From Oscillospiraceae bacterium (lineage in GTDB: Bacteria > Bacillota > Clostridia > Oscillospirales > Ruminococcaceae): a stretch of 64,000 nucleotides of DNA. Shown here piece after piece: positions 49,180-58,567 of this stretch. The notes under the pieces were generated by a model. The model had not been told where the DNA came from. It saw only the letters and a list, made by a program, of their open reading frames with translations, and searched no databases. The position numbers and the translations under genes were made by a program. The DNA is taken from positions 56,019 through 120,018 of the forward strand of contig JAAVID010000081.1 in assembly GCA_014799395.1 (NCBI GenBank), given 5' to 3'. How positions within the stretch are numbered: the stretch's first letter is position 1; each line of letters begins with the position of its first letter.

Positions 49180-50784
49180 ATGCAAATGGAATTGTATGTC
49201 GCATTGATCGGTATGGTATCATCGCTGATACTCGGCGTGGTCGTTAGCGGGTACTTCTGCTTTCAGGCAGGAATAAAGCACCGCATAAAGTCCGCCGAAG
49301 CTCAGTTTGAGTCAGCCGAAAAGGAAGCGGCAAGAATTGTCGAAGAGGCAGGAGAGAAAGCCGAGTCGCTGAAAAAAACCGCGCTTGTCGAGGCAAAGGA
49401 CGAGATTTACGCAATGCGTTCCAATGCCGAGAAAGATATTCAGCGAATGAAAAACGAAGCGGAAAAGGAACTTAAAGAACGCAGGGGAGAGGTTTCGCGT
49501 TCGGAGCGCAGAATTGCTCAGAAAGAAGAAAATCTCGACAAAAAAACCGACAAAATGGAGAAGCTTGAGGAGCAGCTCCACCAGAAGCATAAGAAAGCCG
49601 ACGAAAAGATCGCCGAGGCAGAACAGCTCAAAGCGGGTCAGATGGATATTCTCGAAAGAATATCGGGCTTTACGCAGGAGCAGGCTAAGGAACATTTGCT
49701 TGAAATGCTCGACAGCGAGCTGAACCACGAAAAGGCGCTGAAGATAAGCGTATACGAGCAGAAGATGAAAGACGAGTGCGACGAAAGGGCGAGGGAATAC
49801 ATCTCGCTCGCTATCGCGAGACTGGCGGCGGATACCGTTTCCGAAATGGCTGTGTCGGTAGTCGCTATCCCGAACGACGAGATGAAGGGACGCATTATCG
49901 GGCGCGAGGGAAGAAATATCCGCGCTCTCGAAACGCTTACTGGCGTCGATCTTATCATCGACGACACTCCCGAGGCTATCACGCTTTCGTGCTTTGACCA
50001 CGTCCGCAGAGAGATCGCGCGTATCGCTCTGGAAAGACTTATTCAGGACGGACGTATCCACCCGGCGAGAATTGAAGAGACCGTCGAAAAGGCGCGTAAG
50101 GAAGTCGAGCTCCGCATTAAGCAGGAGGGCGAAAGAGCCGTTCTCGAGACAAATGTCAACGGTCTTAATCACGAGCTGGTGCGCCTTATCGGTCGTCTGA
50201 AGTACAGAACGTCGTTCAGACAGAACGTTCTCAACCACTCTATCGAGGTCGCTCATCTGGCGGGAATTATGGCAAGCGAGCTCGGAGTTGACCCCGCTCT
50301 CGCAAGACGCGCGGGACTTCTCCACGATATAGGAAAGTCGCTCGACCATGAAATTGAGGGCTCTCACGTTCAGATAGGCGTTGACGTATGTAAGAAGTAC
50401 AAGGAAAACCCCGAGGTCATTCACGCTATCGAGGCTCACCACGGAGACGTGGAGTGCCGCACCGTTATCGCGTGTCTGGTTCAGGCGGCGGACGCTATCA
50501 GCGCGGCACGTCCCGCGGCGCGTTCCGAAAACTACGAGAACTACATCAAGCGCCTTGAAAAGCTCGAGGAGATATGCAACTCGTACAGCGGCGTAGACAA
50601 ATCTTACGCTATCCAGGCGGGTCGCGAAGTCCGCATTATGGTAAAGCCCGAGCATATCACCGACGACGATATGAAGGTTCTCGCGCGCGATATTGCAAAG
50701 CGTATCGAGGACGAGATGGAGTACCCGGGTCAGATAAAGGTAAATCTCATTCGCGAAAGCAGAATGATAGAGTACGCAAAATAA
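49180..50784 (+). CDS. rny: Ribonuclease Y
   Basis: A 534-residue membrane-anchored endoribonuclease that starts mRNA decay in Firmicutes. The order is typical: N-terminal helix [20 protein letters not shown], a long coiled coil to about residue 200, KH domain with [13 protein letters not shown] near 230, and HD domain with [12 protein letters not shown] near 370. ATG 49180 follows AAGGAGGGG; an open frame extends to 49060 but has no ribosome site. It is followed by a hairpin terminator and then the hydrogenase-like chemoreceptor. Confidence 0.95.
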   Translation: MQMELYVALIGMVSSLILGVVVSGYFCFQAGIKHRIKSAEAQFESAEKEAARIVEEAGEKAESLKKTALVEAKDEIYAMRSNAEKDIQRMKNEAEKELKERRGEVSRSERRIAQKEENLDKKTDKMEKLEEQLHQKHKKADEKIAEAEQLKAGQMDILERISGFTQEQAKEHLLEMLDSELNHEKALKISVYEQKMKDECDERAREYISLAIARLAADTVSEMAVSVVAIPNDEMKGRIIGREGRNIRALETLTGVDLIIDDTPEAITLSCFDHVRREIARIALERLIQDGRIHPARIEETVEKARKEVELRIKQEGERAVLETNVNGLNHELVRLIGRLKYRTSFRQNVLNHSIEVAHLAGIMASELGVDPALARRAGLLHDIGKSLDHEIEGSHVQIGVDVCKKYKENPEVIHAIEAHHGDVECRTVIACLVQAADAISAARPAARSENYENYIKRLEKLEEICNSYSGVDKSYAIQAGREVRIMVKPEHITDDDMKVLARDIAKRIEDEMEYPGQIKVNLIRESRMIEYAK

Positions 50785-50804
50785 CGGCATTTTCACAAAA
50801 CATC

Positions 50805-50836
50805 ACCGCACGGATAGACCGCTTTATCTGTGCGGT
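50805..50836 (+). terminator. Terminator after rny
   Basis: ACCGCACGGATA (50805-50816) pairs with TATCTGTGCGGT (50825-50836), 12 bp with one G-U pair, followed by TAGTTTTAG. Confidence 0.6.
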
Positions 50837-50864
50837 TAGTTTTAGAAATATGGAGTGAACAATT

Positions 50865-52787
50865 ATGATTACTTTTGACGGCACAAAATGTGTTGCCTGC
50901 AACAACTGCATAAGAGTATGCCCGTCTATTGAGGCAAACACGGTTGAACACGATGAAAACGGAAACGTGCGCTTTAACATCAACCCCGACAAATGCATAC
51001 GCTGCGGTGCGTGCGTTAAGATATGCAATCACAACGCGCGAAGCTACGAGGACGATACGGACCGCTTCTGGGCCGACCTCAAGAGCGGACAGAAGATAGT
51101 CGTTATCTGCGCGCCCGCGGTCAAGGTATCGTTTGACGGTTGTTGGAGAAACGTTCTGGATATTCTCAAAAAGAACGGCGTGGAAAAAATTTACGACGTT
51201 TCTTTCGGCGCGGATATTTGCACCTGGGGTCATATCCGTTATCTCGAACAGCACCCGAAAACAAAGCTCATCTCCGCGCCGTGTCCCGCTATCGTCAATT
51301 ACATAAAGAAATTCTGCCACGAGGCGCTGAAAAATCTGTCGCCCGTTCATTCGCCTATGCTTTGCACCGCGATATATCTGAAAAAGTATCTCGGCGAAAA
51401 CGCGAAGATCGCGGCGCTTTCTCCGTGTATCGCGAAAATGGACGAGTTCCGCGAGACGGGTCTTGTCGATTATAATGTTACGTTTGAACGTCTCGGCGAG
51501 CTGCTGAAAAAGAACGGAACAAATCTCGACTCGCTGAGAAAGGTTCGCTCTAATTTCGAGTTCTCGGGTATACAGGGAAGTATGGGCGCCGTTTATCCGC
51601 GTCCGGGAGGACTTAAGGCTTGCCTGGAGCTTGAGAACCCGAACCTCAACGTAATCACCTCGGAGGGCACGGGAACGGTCTACCGCAACCTCGATATGTA
51701 CTCAACTATCGGCGCGCGCGACCTGCCCGACGTATTCGACGTTTTGTCCTGCGACAACGGCTGCGGAAGCGGTCCCGCTATCGGTACGCAGATGTCGATA
51801 TACCGTATGAGCGGTATTCTTAACGGTATTGAAAAGTACAACCGCACCAAACGCGTAAAATTCGACTACAAGCACCGCGACAAGCAGTTTTTGCAGTTCG
51901 ACAAGCAATTGAGACTTGATGATTTCATTCGGAAGTACACTCCCGAGGATATTAAAAAGATACACGTTTCCGAAGAGCAGATCGATGATATGCTCACGCA
52001 GATGGGCAAGAATACCGAGACGGAGCGCAACTACAACTGCCACTCCTGCGGCTTCCCGACCTGTCGGAAAATGGCGGAGGCTATCATCAAGGGAGTTTCG
52101 GCTATTACGAGCTGTGCGCAGTATATGCAACATGAGGCGGACGTCCGCCGCAGTCACATAGAGGAGACAAACACCGCTATCGGCGAGGTAACAAGCGAGC
52201 TTAATCAGGTGGTATCGCAGCTTACGCAGAATATCGGCGAGGTCAAGGAGGCTGTCGGAGATATTTCCGAGCTGAACAGCACCAACCATAACCAGATAAT
52301 CGGTCTATCCGAGATACTCGACGATCTCCGCCGTCAGAGCGAGGAAATTAACACCGCAATGGAATCGATAAACGGAAGCGTTGCGGGATTTTCCGATACT
52401 ACGCGCGACATCAGCGACATTGCGCGGCAGATAAATATCCTTTCGATAAACGCCAGCATAGAGGCGGCTCGCGCGGGCGACGCGGGCAAGGGCTTCGCGG
52501 TCGTAGCGCAGGAGGTCGGCAAGCTCGCAAACCACTCGCAGGAGGCTGTTGCGGAAGCGGAAAAGAGCAACGCGCTCGTATTCGGTGATATTAAGACGGT
52601 AAACGACATCGTCGAGAATATCAACAAGAAGATGAACGAGATACAGAAGATGATGAACGACGTCCGCGACAACATCTCCGTGACTATGGGCAAGGGCAAC
52701 GACATAAGCGCCGCTATGACCGAAGTCGCCGACATCAACAATCACGTTGACGGACTGGTTTCCAAGGCGGAAAGTATGCTTGAATAA
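50865..52787 (+). CDS. [FeFe]-hydrogenase-like protein fused to a chemoreceptor signalling domain
   Basis: A 640-residue soluble protein. Residues 1-65 hold two 4Fe-4S ferredoxin motifs ([22 protein letters not shown]). Residues 70-370 resemble the [FeFe]-hydrogenase H domain: SAPCP near 138, SPCIAKMDE near 187 and SCDNGCGSG near 296 keep the four H-cluster Cys, but the proton-transfer Cys of TSCCP is Pro and MPC is SPC. A further Fe-S segment CHSCGFPTC lies near 392. Residues 430-640 are a methyl-accepting signalling domain with [20 protein letters not shown] near 530. It has no membrane helix. It probably senses H2 or redox state and signals to CheA, rather than turning over H2. Confidence 0.85.
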   Translation: MITFDGTKCVACNNCIRVCPSIEANTVEHDENGNVRFNINPDKCIRCGACVKICNHNARSYEDDTDRFWADLKSGQKIVVICAPAVKVSFDGCWRNVLDILKKNGVEKIYDVSFGADICTWGHIRYLEQHPKTKLISAPCPAIVNYIKKFCHEALKNLSPVHSPMLCTAIYLKKYLGENAKIAALSPCIAKMDEFRETGLVDYNVTFERLGELLKKNGTNLDSLRKVRSNFEFSGIQGSMGAVYPRPGGLKACLELENPNLNVITSEGTGTVYRNLDMYSTIGARDLPDVFDVLSCDNGCGSGPAIGTQMSIYRMSGILNGIEKYNRTKRVKFDYKHRDKQFLQFDKQLRLDDFIRKYTPEDIKKIHVSEEQIDDMLTQMGKNTETERNYNCHSCGFPTCRKMAEAIIKGVSAITSCAQYMQHEADVRRSHIEETNTAIGEVTSELNQVVSQLTQNIGEVKEAVGDISELNSTNHNQIIGLSEILDDLRRQSEEINTAMESINGSVAGFSDTTRDISDIARQINILSINASIEAARAGDAGKGFAVVAQEVGKLANHSQEAVAEAEKSNALVFGDIKTVNDIVENINKKMNEIQKMMNDVRDNISVTMGKGNDISAAMTEVADINNHVDGLVSKAESMLE

Positions 52788-52839
52788 TTTTTGCGGCTTG
52801 TTCTGTACGGACAAGCCGCGTGTACTAATGGAGAATAAA

Positions 52840-53565
52840 ATGTTATGGAACCCTTGGCACGGCTGTCATAAATGCAGTCCGGGCTGTATGAACTGTTACG
52901 TTTACTATATCGACGCTTACCGCGACAGAACCTCAAGCGTGGTGGTCAGAAACAAGACAAATTTCGACCTTCCGCTGAAAAAGAACCGTCAAAAGCAATT
53001 TAAGGTTCAGTCGGGTGAAACGCTCGCTACCTGTTTTACCTCGGATTTCTTTATCGAAGAGGCGGACGATTGGCGCGGCGAGGCTTGGGATATGATACGA
53101 AAGAGAAGCGACGTTTACTTTCTTATCCCCACGAAAAGGATAGCGCGGTTTTCGCGGTGCGTTCCCGAGGATTGGGGCGAGGGCTGGGATAACGTTGCGA
53201 TCGCGGTGAGCTGCGAAAATCAGGAAATGGCGGACAAGCGTATTCCGTTTTTGCTGGACGCTAAGATAAAGCACAGAATTCTTTTCATCTCGCCGATACT
53301 GGAATATGTCGAATTGGACAAATATCTTAAAAGCGGACTTATCGAGCAGGTCTCGGTTGGCGGAGAGAGCTACGAAAACGCGCGGACGTGCGACTTCGAT
53401 TGGGTAAGGCGTATCCGCGAGACCTGTCTTAAATACGGCGTGACGTTCGATTTTCATCAGACGGGGTCGAACTTCGTCAAGGACGGAAAGCGTTATCGGA
53501 TAAAGCACCGTGACGAGCACGATCAGGCGCGGAAAGGTATGGAATATCTTGAAAAAAACGGTTAA
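52840..53565 (+). CDS. DUF5131-family protein (phage Gp37/Gp68-like)
   Basis: A 241-residue protein. The start MLWNPWHGCHKCSPGCMNCY carries a CxxCxxxCxxC-type cysteine cluster and matches DUF5131, radical-SAM-like proteins found in phages and bacteria, with no firm function. GGESYENARTCDFDW near residue 175 is another family feature. I chose ATG 52840 (GGAG 6 bases before it); ATG 52828 has no ribosome site. It overlaps the lipoprotein gene at 53549 by 17 bases. Confidence 0.8.
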   Translation: MLWNPWHGCHKCSPGCMNCYVYYIDAYRDRTSSVVVRNKTNFDLPLKKNRQKQFKVQSGETLATCFTSDFFIEEADDWRGEAWDMIRKRSDVYFLIPTKRIARFSRCVPEDWGEGWDNVAIAVSCENQEMADKRIPFLLDAKIKHRILFISPILEYVELDKYLKSGLIEQVSVGGESYENARTCDFDWVRRIRETCLKYGVTFDFHQTGSNFVKDGKRYRIKHRDEHDQARKGMEYLEKNG

Positions 53566-54658
53566 ATCTTTCTTGGCATTATTCGCGTTGGTATGCTGTT
53601 TAAGCGGGTGCTCGCATATCAAGTCCATATCGGAGAATGACGAACGGCTTGCCGAAGCGGGAGACGAAAACGCTGAGCGTATCGTTCCTCTCGGTGCGTG
53701 GGCGGCGGTTTACGACGGGGAATACGAGGTTATCGAAGCGCCGCCGAATATCACGCGCGTTATAGCGCCGATAGGCGAGAATGGATTTCTTGTCGAAAAC
53801 GACGGCGAATACGGTATTTTTACTCCAAACGGGGAATACCGCGGGCTTTTTCCCAAGTACTCCGAGGTCGGCGGGAAAAAAATGTATTCGGCAATAACTT
53901 ACAACAATGATGAATATATCGTCTATTACACGAGCGAAGAAAATCCCGGCTATGTCGGCGAGCGCGAATACGAGCTTCATTTGCTCCGACTTTCCGATAT
54001 GGAGGACAAGCGCATTTATTTTCTGCCGATGATACCGAATTCCGACAATTGGGCGGTCATCTGCGATAACTGTGTGTATTTCGAGCGTGAGGAGATAAAG
54101 AGCGGCGGAACAAGCTCGTATGACGGAGACTATATCGGCTCGTCGATAATCAAGTATGACATTGAGAACGGAAAGCTCGAAAAGTTCTGTCGGAATGCGG
54201 GAAGCCCCGTGCTGTACAAGGGAAAGCTCGCGTTTTTCGTGGACGGCGGCAAGCTCGTCAGCCTTGCCGAGCCCGCGTTCATACCCGAGGAATACGGTCT
54301 TGAGGACAGCATAATTTTACCGTCCGAAAACACTATCGCCTATTCATACCGCCGAGACGGCGAGAGCTGCTGCGGATATATCAAGGACGGCAAGAAATTC
54401 GACATATTTCAATGCAAATTCGGTATATCGAGTGTGGACTTTTCGGACGGCTGCGCGGTTTGGAATAACGCGCGGTACCTGAACGAGACCGAGCTTTTGC
54501 CGATGTTTTACAGCGAAAAGCGAAACTCCATTGTCGTTGTCGACTGCGAAAGAGCGCGTTACAAGAGCTTTATCAACAACGGAAAAATGTTCTTTTTCGG
54601 GTATGATACGGACGGGAATATGGAACGCGTGCTGATTTTGGATACCGATAAAATTTAA
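53549..54658 (+). CDS. Lipoprotein with beta-propeller-like repeats
   Basis: A 369-residue exported protein. With TTG 53549 as start it opens KKTVKSFLALFALVCCLSGC, a lipoprotein signal with lipobox LSGC. The rest is beta-rich with repeated aromatic blocks such as NGFLVENDGEYGIFTPNGEYRG, suggesting a WD/DUF5050-like propeller. No upstream ATG in this frame has a ribosome site; translation is probably coupled to the overlapping DUF5131 gene. The binding partner is unknown. Confidence 0.6.
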   Translation: MKKTVKSFLALFALVCCLSGCSHIKSISENDERLAEAGDENAERIVPLGAWAAVYDGEYEVIEAPPNITRVIAPIGENGFLVENDGEYGIFTPNGEYRGLFPKYSEVGGKKMYSAITYNNDEYIVYYTSEENPGYVGEREYELHLLRLSDMEDKRIYFLPMIPNSDNWAVICDNCVYFEREEIKSGGTSSYDGDYIGSSIIKYDIENGKLEKFCRNAGSPVLYKGKLAFFVDGGKLVSLAEPAFIPEEYGLEDSIILPSENTIAYSYRRDGESCCGYIKDGKKFDIFQCKFGISSVDFSDGCAVWNNARYLNETELLPMFYSEKRNSIVVVDCERARYKSFINNGKMFFFGYDTDGNMERVLILDTDKI

Positions 54659-54669
54659 TAAAACCTTTC

Positions 54670-54800
54670 CAGACTGGTGAGAAACACTCGCAGACGAGGA
54701 AAAACCCTAACGGCAAGGCTTTGTGCCTGCCGTTAGGGTTTTGACGAAGTAAGCACCGCTGCAAAGCAGCGGTGCGGTGCGAGTGTTTATCACCAGTCTG
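54670..54800. repeat. Large cloverleaf: 22-bp outer stem around two perfect hairpins
   Basis: CAGACTGGTGAGAAACACTC (54670-54689) and three more bases pair with 54778-54800 with one mismatch. Inside, 54701-54715 pairs perfectly with 54728-54742 (15 bp), and GCACCGCTGC-AAA-GCAGCGGTGC (54753-54775) forms a 10-bp hairpin. It could be a structured RNA or an inserted inverted-repeat element. Confidence 0.75.
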
Positions 54801-54824
54801 ACCCGAGCAGTGTATTGCTCGGGT
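54801..54824 (+). terminator. Hairpin between lipoprotein gene and queT
   Basis: ACCCGAGCA (54801-54809) pairs with TGCTCGGGT (54816-54824), followed on the plus strand by CTCTTATTTT. It is adjacent to the cloverleaf. Confidence 0.65.
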
Positions 54825-54832
54825 CTCTTATT

Positions 54833-55348
54833 TTATACCATTGTTTTGCTCTTTCTTGTCGAGCCGATAAGGCGGAGCATTGCGGGGTTTTTGTCGAAGA
54901 TCAGCTTGAAAATAATCACGCCAAGGATTCCGACAACCACAAGCTCGCCGAAAGCAACCGTCAGCATATTGAACCACAACGGAGCTTCGGAATACACTAC
55001 CGTAAGCTCAATGCCGATGATAATTCCGTTGCTGATTACGGGAAGCAGCGCCGCAAGATATATGTTCCCCATATAGTACATAGGAACGACCGCGATCGCC
55101 GTCGCCAACGTTCCGACAACCACGTCGACAAGTCCCAGAGGGCTGAACATGTTTGCTATCGCGCAGCCTAAGATAAGCGCGGGCGCGTAGTCCTTGCGGT
55201 AGAAGCAAAGCAGCACAAGCACCTCCGAGAAACGGAACTGTATAGCTCCGAATGACAGCGGTTCTATTGCGACGGTCAGCGCCGCGTACATAGCCGCGAC
55301 TAAAGCAAGCCGCACAAGATTTTGCACATTTAAAGTCTCTTTACGCAT
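54833..55348 (-). CDS. queT: QueT-family queuosine-precursor transporter
   Basis: A 171-residue membrane protein with six hydrophobic segments, the substrate-binding subunit of an ECF-type transporter for queuosine precursors such as preQ1. The segment PLSFGAIQFRFSEVLVLLCFYRKDYAPALILGC is the family signature. The AAGGAG site is part of a preQ1-I riboswitch just upstream, which would shut it off when preQ1 is plentiful. The shared ECF energising subunits are elsewhere. Confidence 0.9.
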   Translation of the reverse strand: MRKETLNVQNLVRLALVAAMYAALTVAIEPLSFGAIQFRFSEVLVLLCFYRKDYAPALILGCAIANMFSPLGLVDVVVGTLATAIAVVPMYYMGNIYLAALLPVISNGIIIGIELTVVYSEAPLWFNMLTVAFGELVVVGILGVIIFKLIFDKNPAMLRLIGSTRKSKTMV

Positions 55349-55355
55349 AAAAAAT

Positions 55356-55396
55356 CTCCTTGTTTTTTAACGGTGGTTAGGCAAAGAAAACACCGT
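55356..55396 (-). promoter_or_regulatory. preQ1-I riboswitch controlling queT
   Basis: On the minus strand ACGGTG pairs with CACCGT (55396-55391 with 55375-55370), followed by the A-rich tail TTAAAAAAC. Loop bases CTTTG (55386-55382) pair with CAAGG (55362-55358), which overlaps the AAGGAG ribosome site. This is the H-type pseudoknot of preQ1-I aptamers. Confidence 0.85.
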
Positions 55397-55429
55397 ATTA
55401 AATTTTTATGACACTAAGCCACGAAAGAT

Positions 55430-55458
55430 ATTTTATCACGTTTCCGAAGAAATGTCAA
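55430..55458 (-). promoter_or_regulatory. Sigma-A promoter of queT
   Basis: On the minus strand TTGACA (55458-55453) and TAAAAT (55435-55430), 17-base spacing, about 35 bases before the riboswitch. Confidence 0.7.
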
Positions 55459-55536
55459 GCGGTTTTCCAAAAAAATCTTGCTTTTTATACTATTATAATG
55501 TATAATGTAAAAAGAATATTTTTAGGAGATGAACTT

Positions 55537-56016
55537 ATGATAATCAGAAAATATACCGAAAACGATTTGCGCGAAATGATCTCGGTCTGGAACGAGGTCG
55601 TCCGCGGCGGGATTGCGTTTCCGCAGGAGGACGAGCTGGACGAACGGTCGGGAGCGGATTTCTTCGCCGCGCAGAGCTATTGCGGAGTAGCCGAGGAGGA
55701 AGGAAGGGTCGTCGGGCTGTATATCCTGCACCCGAACAACGTCGGGAGGTGCGGTCATATCTGCAACGCGAGCTATGCCGTATCGTCGGAATGCCGCGGT
55801 CGGCATATCGGCGAGGCGCTTGTAATGGACTGTCTCGAACAGGGAAAGGCGCACGGTTTTCGGGTATTGCAGTTCAATGCGGTAGTCGCGACTAACGTTC
55901 ACGCACGGCATTTGTACGAGCGGCTCGGGTTTACGCAGCTCGGAACTATTCCCGGGGGATTTCGGCTTATTGACGGGAGATATGAGGATATTTGTCCTTA
56001 TTATAAGGTATTGTAA
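55537..56016 (+). CDS. GNAT-family N-acetyltransferase
   Basis: A 159-residue acetyltransferase, similar to phosphinothricin-type or RimI-like GNATs. The acetyl-CoA loop SSECRGRHIGEALVMDC lies near residue 85 and ARHLYERLGFTQLG near 128. It starts MIIRKYTENDLREMISVWNEV, typical of this subfamily. ATG 55537 has AGGAGATG in front; the frame upstream has no ribosome site. It is probably a stand-alone gene. The substrate is unknown. Confidence 0.82.
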   Translation: MIIRKYTENDLREMISVWNEVVRGGIAFPQEDELDERSGADFFAAQSYCGVAEEEGRVVGLYILHPNNVGRCGHICNASYAVSSECRGRHIGEALVMDCLEQGKAHGFRVLQFNAVVATNVHARHLYERLGFTQLGTIPGGFRLIDGRYEDICPYYKVL

Positions 56017-56093
56017 GGACAAATCTTAGCAAGCAAAGTCGGGAAATTGTTTTCGGGATATGGTATACTGTGTTTACAGCGGGAGGCGATACT

Positions 56094-56948
56094 ATGGAAT
56101 GGGCTGAGGCTATAAGCACGGCTATCGGGTATATTGAGGAAAACATCACCGAAAACATTACAGCCGAGGATATTGCGCGGCAGGTCAACATTTCGCCGTT
56201 TTATTTTCAAAAGGGCTTCGGTATGCTGTGCGGATTTACGATAACCGAGTATATACGAAACCGCAGACTTGCTCTCGCCGCGGGAGAGCTTATGAGCGGA
56301 GCGGCGGTCATCGACACGGCGCTGAAATACGGTTACGACTCGCCCGACAGCTTTGCCAAGGCTTTTTACCGATTTCACGGAGTAACGCCCTCTATGGCGC
56401 GGAAAAATTCAACAATGCTAAAAGCATTCGCGCCGCTGAAAATCAAATTATCATTGGAAGGCGGTTATATTATGGATTACAAAATCGTGAAAAAGGAAAG
56501 TTTTATCGTTTTGGGAACATTGAGAAAGTTCACCTACGAAAACGCACAAACGGATATTTCCAAGTTCTGGCAGGAACATTACAAGAACGGGAACGGCAAA
56601 TATGTCTGCGGAATGTTCGGCGTGAACATCGACGTTTCAATGGGGAACAGCGAGTTCGACTATATGATAGCGGACGCGTACAATCCGAGCGTTGATATTC
56701 CCGAGGGCTTTATAACAAAGACGATCCCCGCGTTTACATGGGCGGTGTTCCCGATAAAGGGAGCAATGCCCGACGCTTTGCAGGACGTGAATAACAAGAT
56801 ATTCTCGGAATGGCTTCCCGCGCTGAACGACTACGAGCTTGCCGCGGGGTACTGCATTGAAATGTACGATGACGCAAGCAAATATCCCAAGGGAACATTC
56901 GACGAGAATTATTACAGCGAGATCTGGATCCCCGTACAGAAAAAGTAA
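56094..56948 (+). CDS. AraC-family regulator with effector-binding domain
   Basis: A 284-residue regulator. The N-terminal AraC double helix-turn-helix has NITAEDIARQVNISPFYFQKGF and ALKYGYDSPDSFAKAFYRFHGVTP (residues 15-110). The C-terminal part from about residue 125 is a GyrI-like effector-binding fold, starting MDYKIVKKESFIVLG. This order is that of Rob/YdeE-type activators, which respond to small molecules or drugs. GGGAGGCG precedes ATG 56094. It follows the GNAT gene after 77 bases. Confidence 0.85.
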   Translation: MEWAEAISTAIGYIEENITENITAEDIARQVNISPFYFQKGFGMLCGFTITEYIRNRRLALAAGELMSGAAVIDTALKYGYDSPDSFAKAFYRFHGVTPSMARKNSTMLKAFAPLKIKLSLEGGYIMDYKIVKKESFIVLGTLRKFTYENAQTDISKFWQEHYKNGNGKYVCGMFGVNIDVSMGNSEFDYMIADAYNPSVDIPEGFITKTIPAFTWAVFPIKGAMPDALQDVNNKIFSEWLPALNDYELAAGYCIEMYDDASKYPKGTFDENYYSEIWIPVQKK

Positions 56949-57067
56949 CAACAATTCCGCTCCCGAAAAGGAGCGGAATATTTCTTCATTGTAACCCATT
57001 GACATTCCAACTATAATAATGTATAATATGTACGAAACTTACTTTACTTTTGAAAAGAGGTCTTACT

Positions 57068-58204
57068 ATGAAACACATCAAAGCACTAACAGCGATTTTA
57101 CTTTCCGCGGCGCTGATGACGGGGTGCGAGCTTATCTATCCCGAGAGTTCGGACAGCGAGAACACATTCTCCTCGGAGAGTTCTTCGGAAATCACAAGCA
57201 GTTCTTCCGAGAGCACCAACGATATTTCAACCGTAATATCAAGCACAAATAATAAACCCGAACCGCCCGAAATCAAGCCCGTCGAATATCCCGAAACGGA
57301 ATTAAAGCTGTCCTCGGAAATGGAGGAAATATTAGACTTGTTCGGAAAATTCGGAGCGTTTAACAGAGAATATCTTATTTTTGATAATATTGACAAGGTC
57401 GCTTCGGGAGAAGGCGGTTTCAGGGACGAGAACGATCTTTATTACGGTAAAGTCACAAACGCGAGTATCACCACATACAGCGCGCTTATTGAGACTTTAA
57501 ATAGTATGCTCACGGATAAATGCATTGAGGAGACCTCCGAGCATATTCTCGACTACTTCCGCACCAACGAAAACGACGAGCTTTTTTTGCGTTCATTTGG
57601 CGCGGGCGGTTACCTCGGAAGTGATTATATCCACATAAATTCAATCGGCTATCCCGATGATGAAACTATTTTGCTTGATATGTCGACAGTCGGCGAAAAA
57701 GAGAATTGGGGTGTTGAAAATGATTTGATAGATGATTTCAAAATTACTCTCAAAAGAACCGACGGCGATCTGCGTATAGATGAGATAGACGGACACCCTT
57801 ATCTTGATTTTGCGTGTTTGAACAATGTCGTTTACAATAACGTGTATATGGTTACGGACAACGCCCCCGAATTCGTCAAGCAAGCCCGCGAGGAAAGCGG
57901 CTGGCAAAGACCGCTCACCGAGACCGAGCAGATTTTCAAGCTGCTGGAGGAGCAGTCGGATTCTTCGACGCCGTCTGAGAGTAACGAAAAGTATAACAGG
58001 CTGTATCTTGATTCAATAGAGTACCCCGACGACAACACGATACTCATTACCGTGACTTCGTTTGATACCAACGACAATGCGGTTAATGCCGCCGCAACAT
58101 TGATCCGAACGGAGGACGGACTGCGTATAAGCGATTGCGACAGCAAAATTATAGACTACTTCGGTTATTATGACGAGATATTTTTCGGCGATACTCCGCA
58201 ATAA
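57068..58204 (+). CDS. Lipoprotein of unknown function
   Basis: A 378-residue exported protein. The signal peptide IKALTAILLSAALMTGC has lipobox MTGC. A Ser/Glu-rich low-complexity linker (residues 22-60) follows, then an acidic domain that seems to contain two similar halves with SIGYPDDETILL and SIEYPDDNTILI around residues 195 and 315, suggesting an internal duplication. The family is not recognised. AGAGGT precedes ATG 57068. It ends before a strong terminator. Confidence 0.65.
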   Translation: MKHIKALTAILLSAALMTGCELIYPESSDSENTFSSESSSEITSSSSESTNDISTVISSTNNKPEPPEIKPVEYPETELKLSSEMEEILDLFGKFGAFNREYLIFDNIDKVASGEGGFRDENDLYYGKVTNASITTYSALIETLNSMLTDKCIEETSEHILDYFRTNENDELFLRSFGAGGYLGSDYIHINSIGYPDDETILLDMSTVGEKENWGVENDLIDDFKITLKRTDGDLRIDEIDGHPYLDFACLNNVVYNNVYMVTDNAPEFVKQAREESGWQRPLTETEQIFKLLEEQSDSSTPSESNEKYNRLYLDSIEYPDDNTILITVTSFDTNDNAVNAAATLIRTEDGLRISDCDSKIIDYFGYYDEIFFGDTPQ

Positions 58205-58208
58205 CAAA

Positions 58209-58233
58209 ATCGGCTCCTTAACAAGGAGCCGAT
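58209..58233. terminator. Bidirectional terminator, lipoprotein / FlhB-like gene
   Basis: ATCGGCTCCTT (58209-58219) pairs perfectly with AAGGAGCCGAT (58223-58233), followed by AGCTTTATTT, between convergent genes. Confidence 0.85.
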
Positions 58234-58237
58234 AGCT

Positions 58238-58549
58238 TTATTTACGCATTTTATCCGATGTATAAACGACCTCCGCGTAGATCGCCGCGACTATCTGGTA
58301 GAGCTCTTTCGGGATAGTCTCTCCCGCGTTGAGCATTACGAGCAGGGCGGCTACGCTGTCGTCACGATAAACGGGAACGCCCGCCTCGTCCGCTATGTTT
58401 ACTATTCTCTGCGCCAGCTCGCCAAGTCCCGAAGCTACTACAACGGGCGCGTAATTCATATCGGGATTGTATTTCAGCGCGACCGCCGCGTTTTGTCCGT
58501 AAAGCCGCTTGTTGTTCGCGGGCGGCATTGGGTGCTTTTGTTTAGGCAT
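58238..58549 (-). CDS. FlhB C-terminal-domain-like protein
   Basis: A 103-residue cytoplasmic protein matching the C-terminal cytoplasmic domain of FlhB/YscU export-gate proteins, without the membrane part. It contains NAAVALKYNPDMNYAPVVVASG near residue 20 and AGVPVYRDDSVAALL near 56, but the autocleavage NPTH loop is replaced by NPDM, so it probably does not cleave itself. Free FlhB-C proteins (FhlB/EscU-like) accompany flagellar genes in many bacteria. It lies 18 bases after the FliK-like gene. Confidence 0.8.
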   Translation of the reverse strand: MPKQKHPMPPANNKRLYGQNAAVALKYNPDMNYAPVVVASGLGELAQRIVNIADEAGVPVYRDDSVAALLVMLNAGETIPKELYQIVAAIYAEVVYTSDKMRK

Positions 58550-58567
58550 AATATATTTCCTCCGTTT

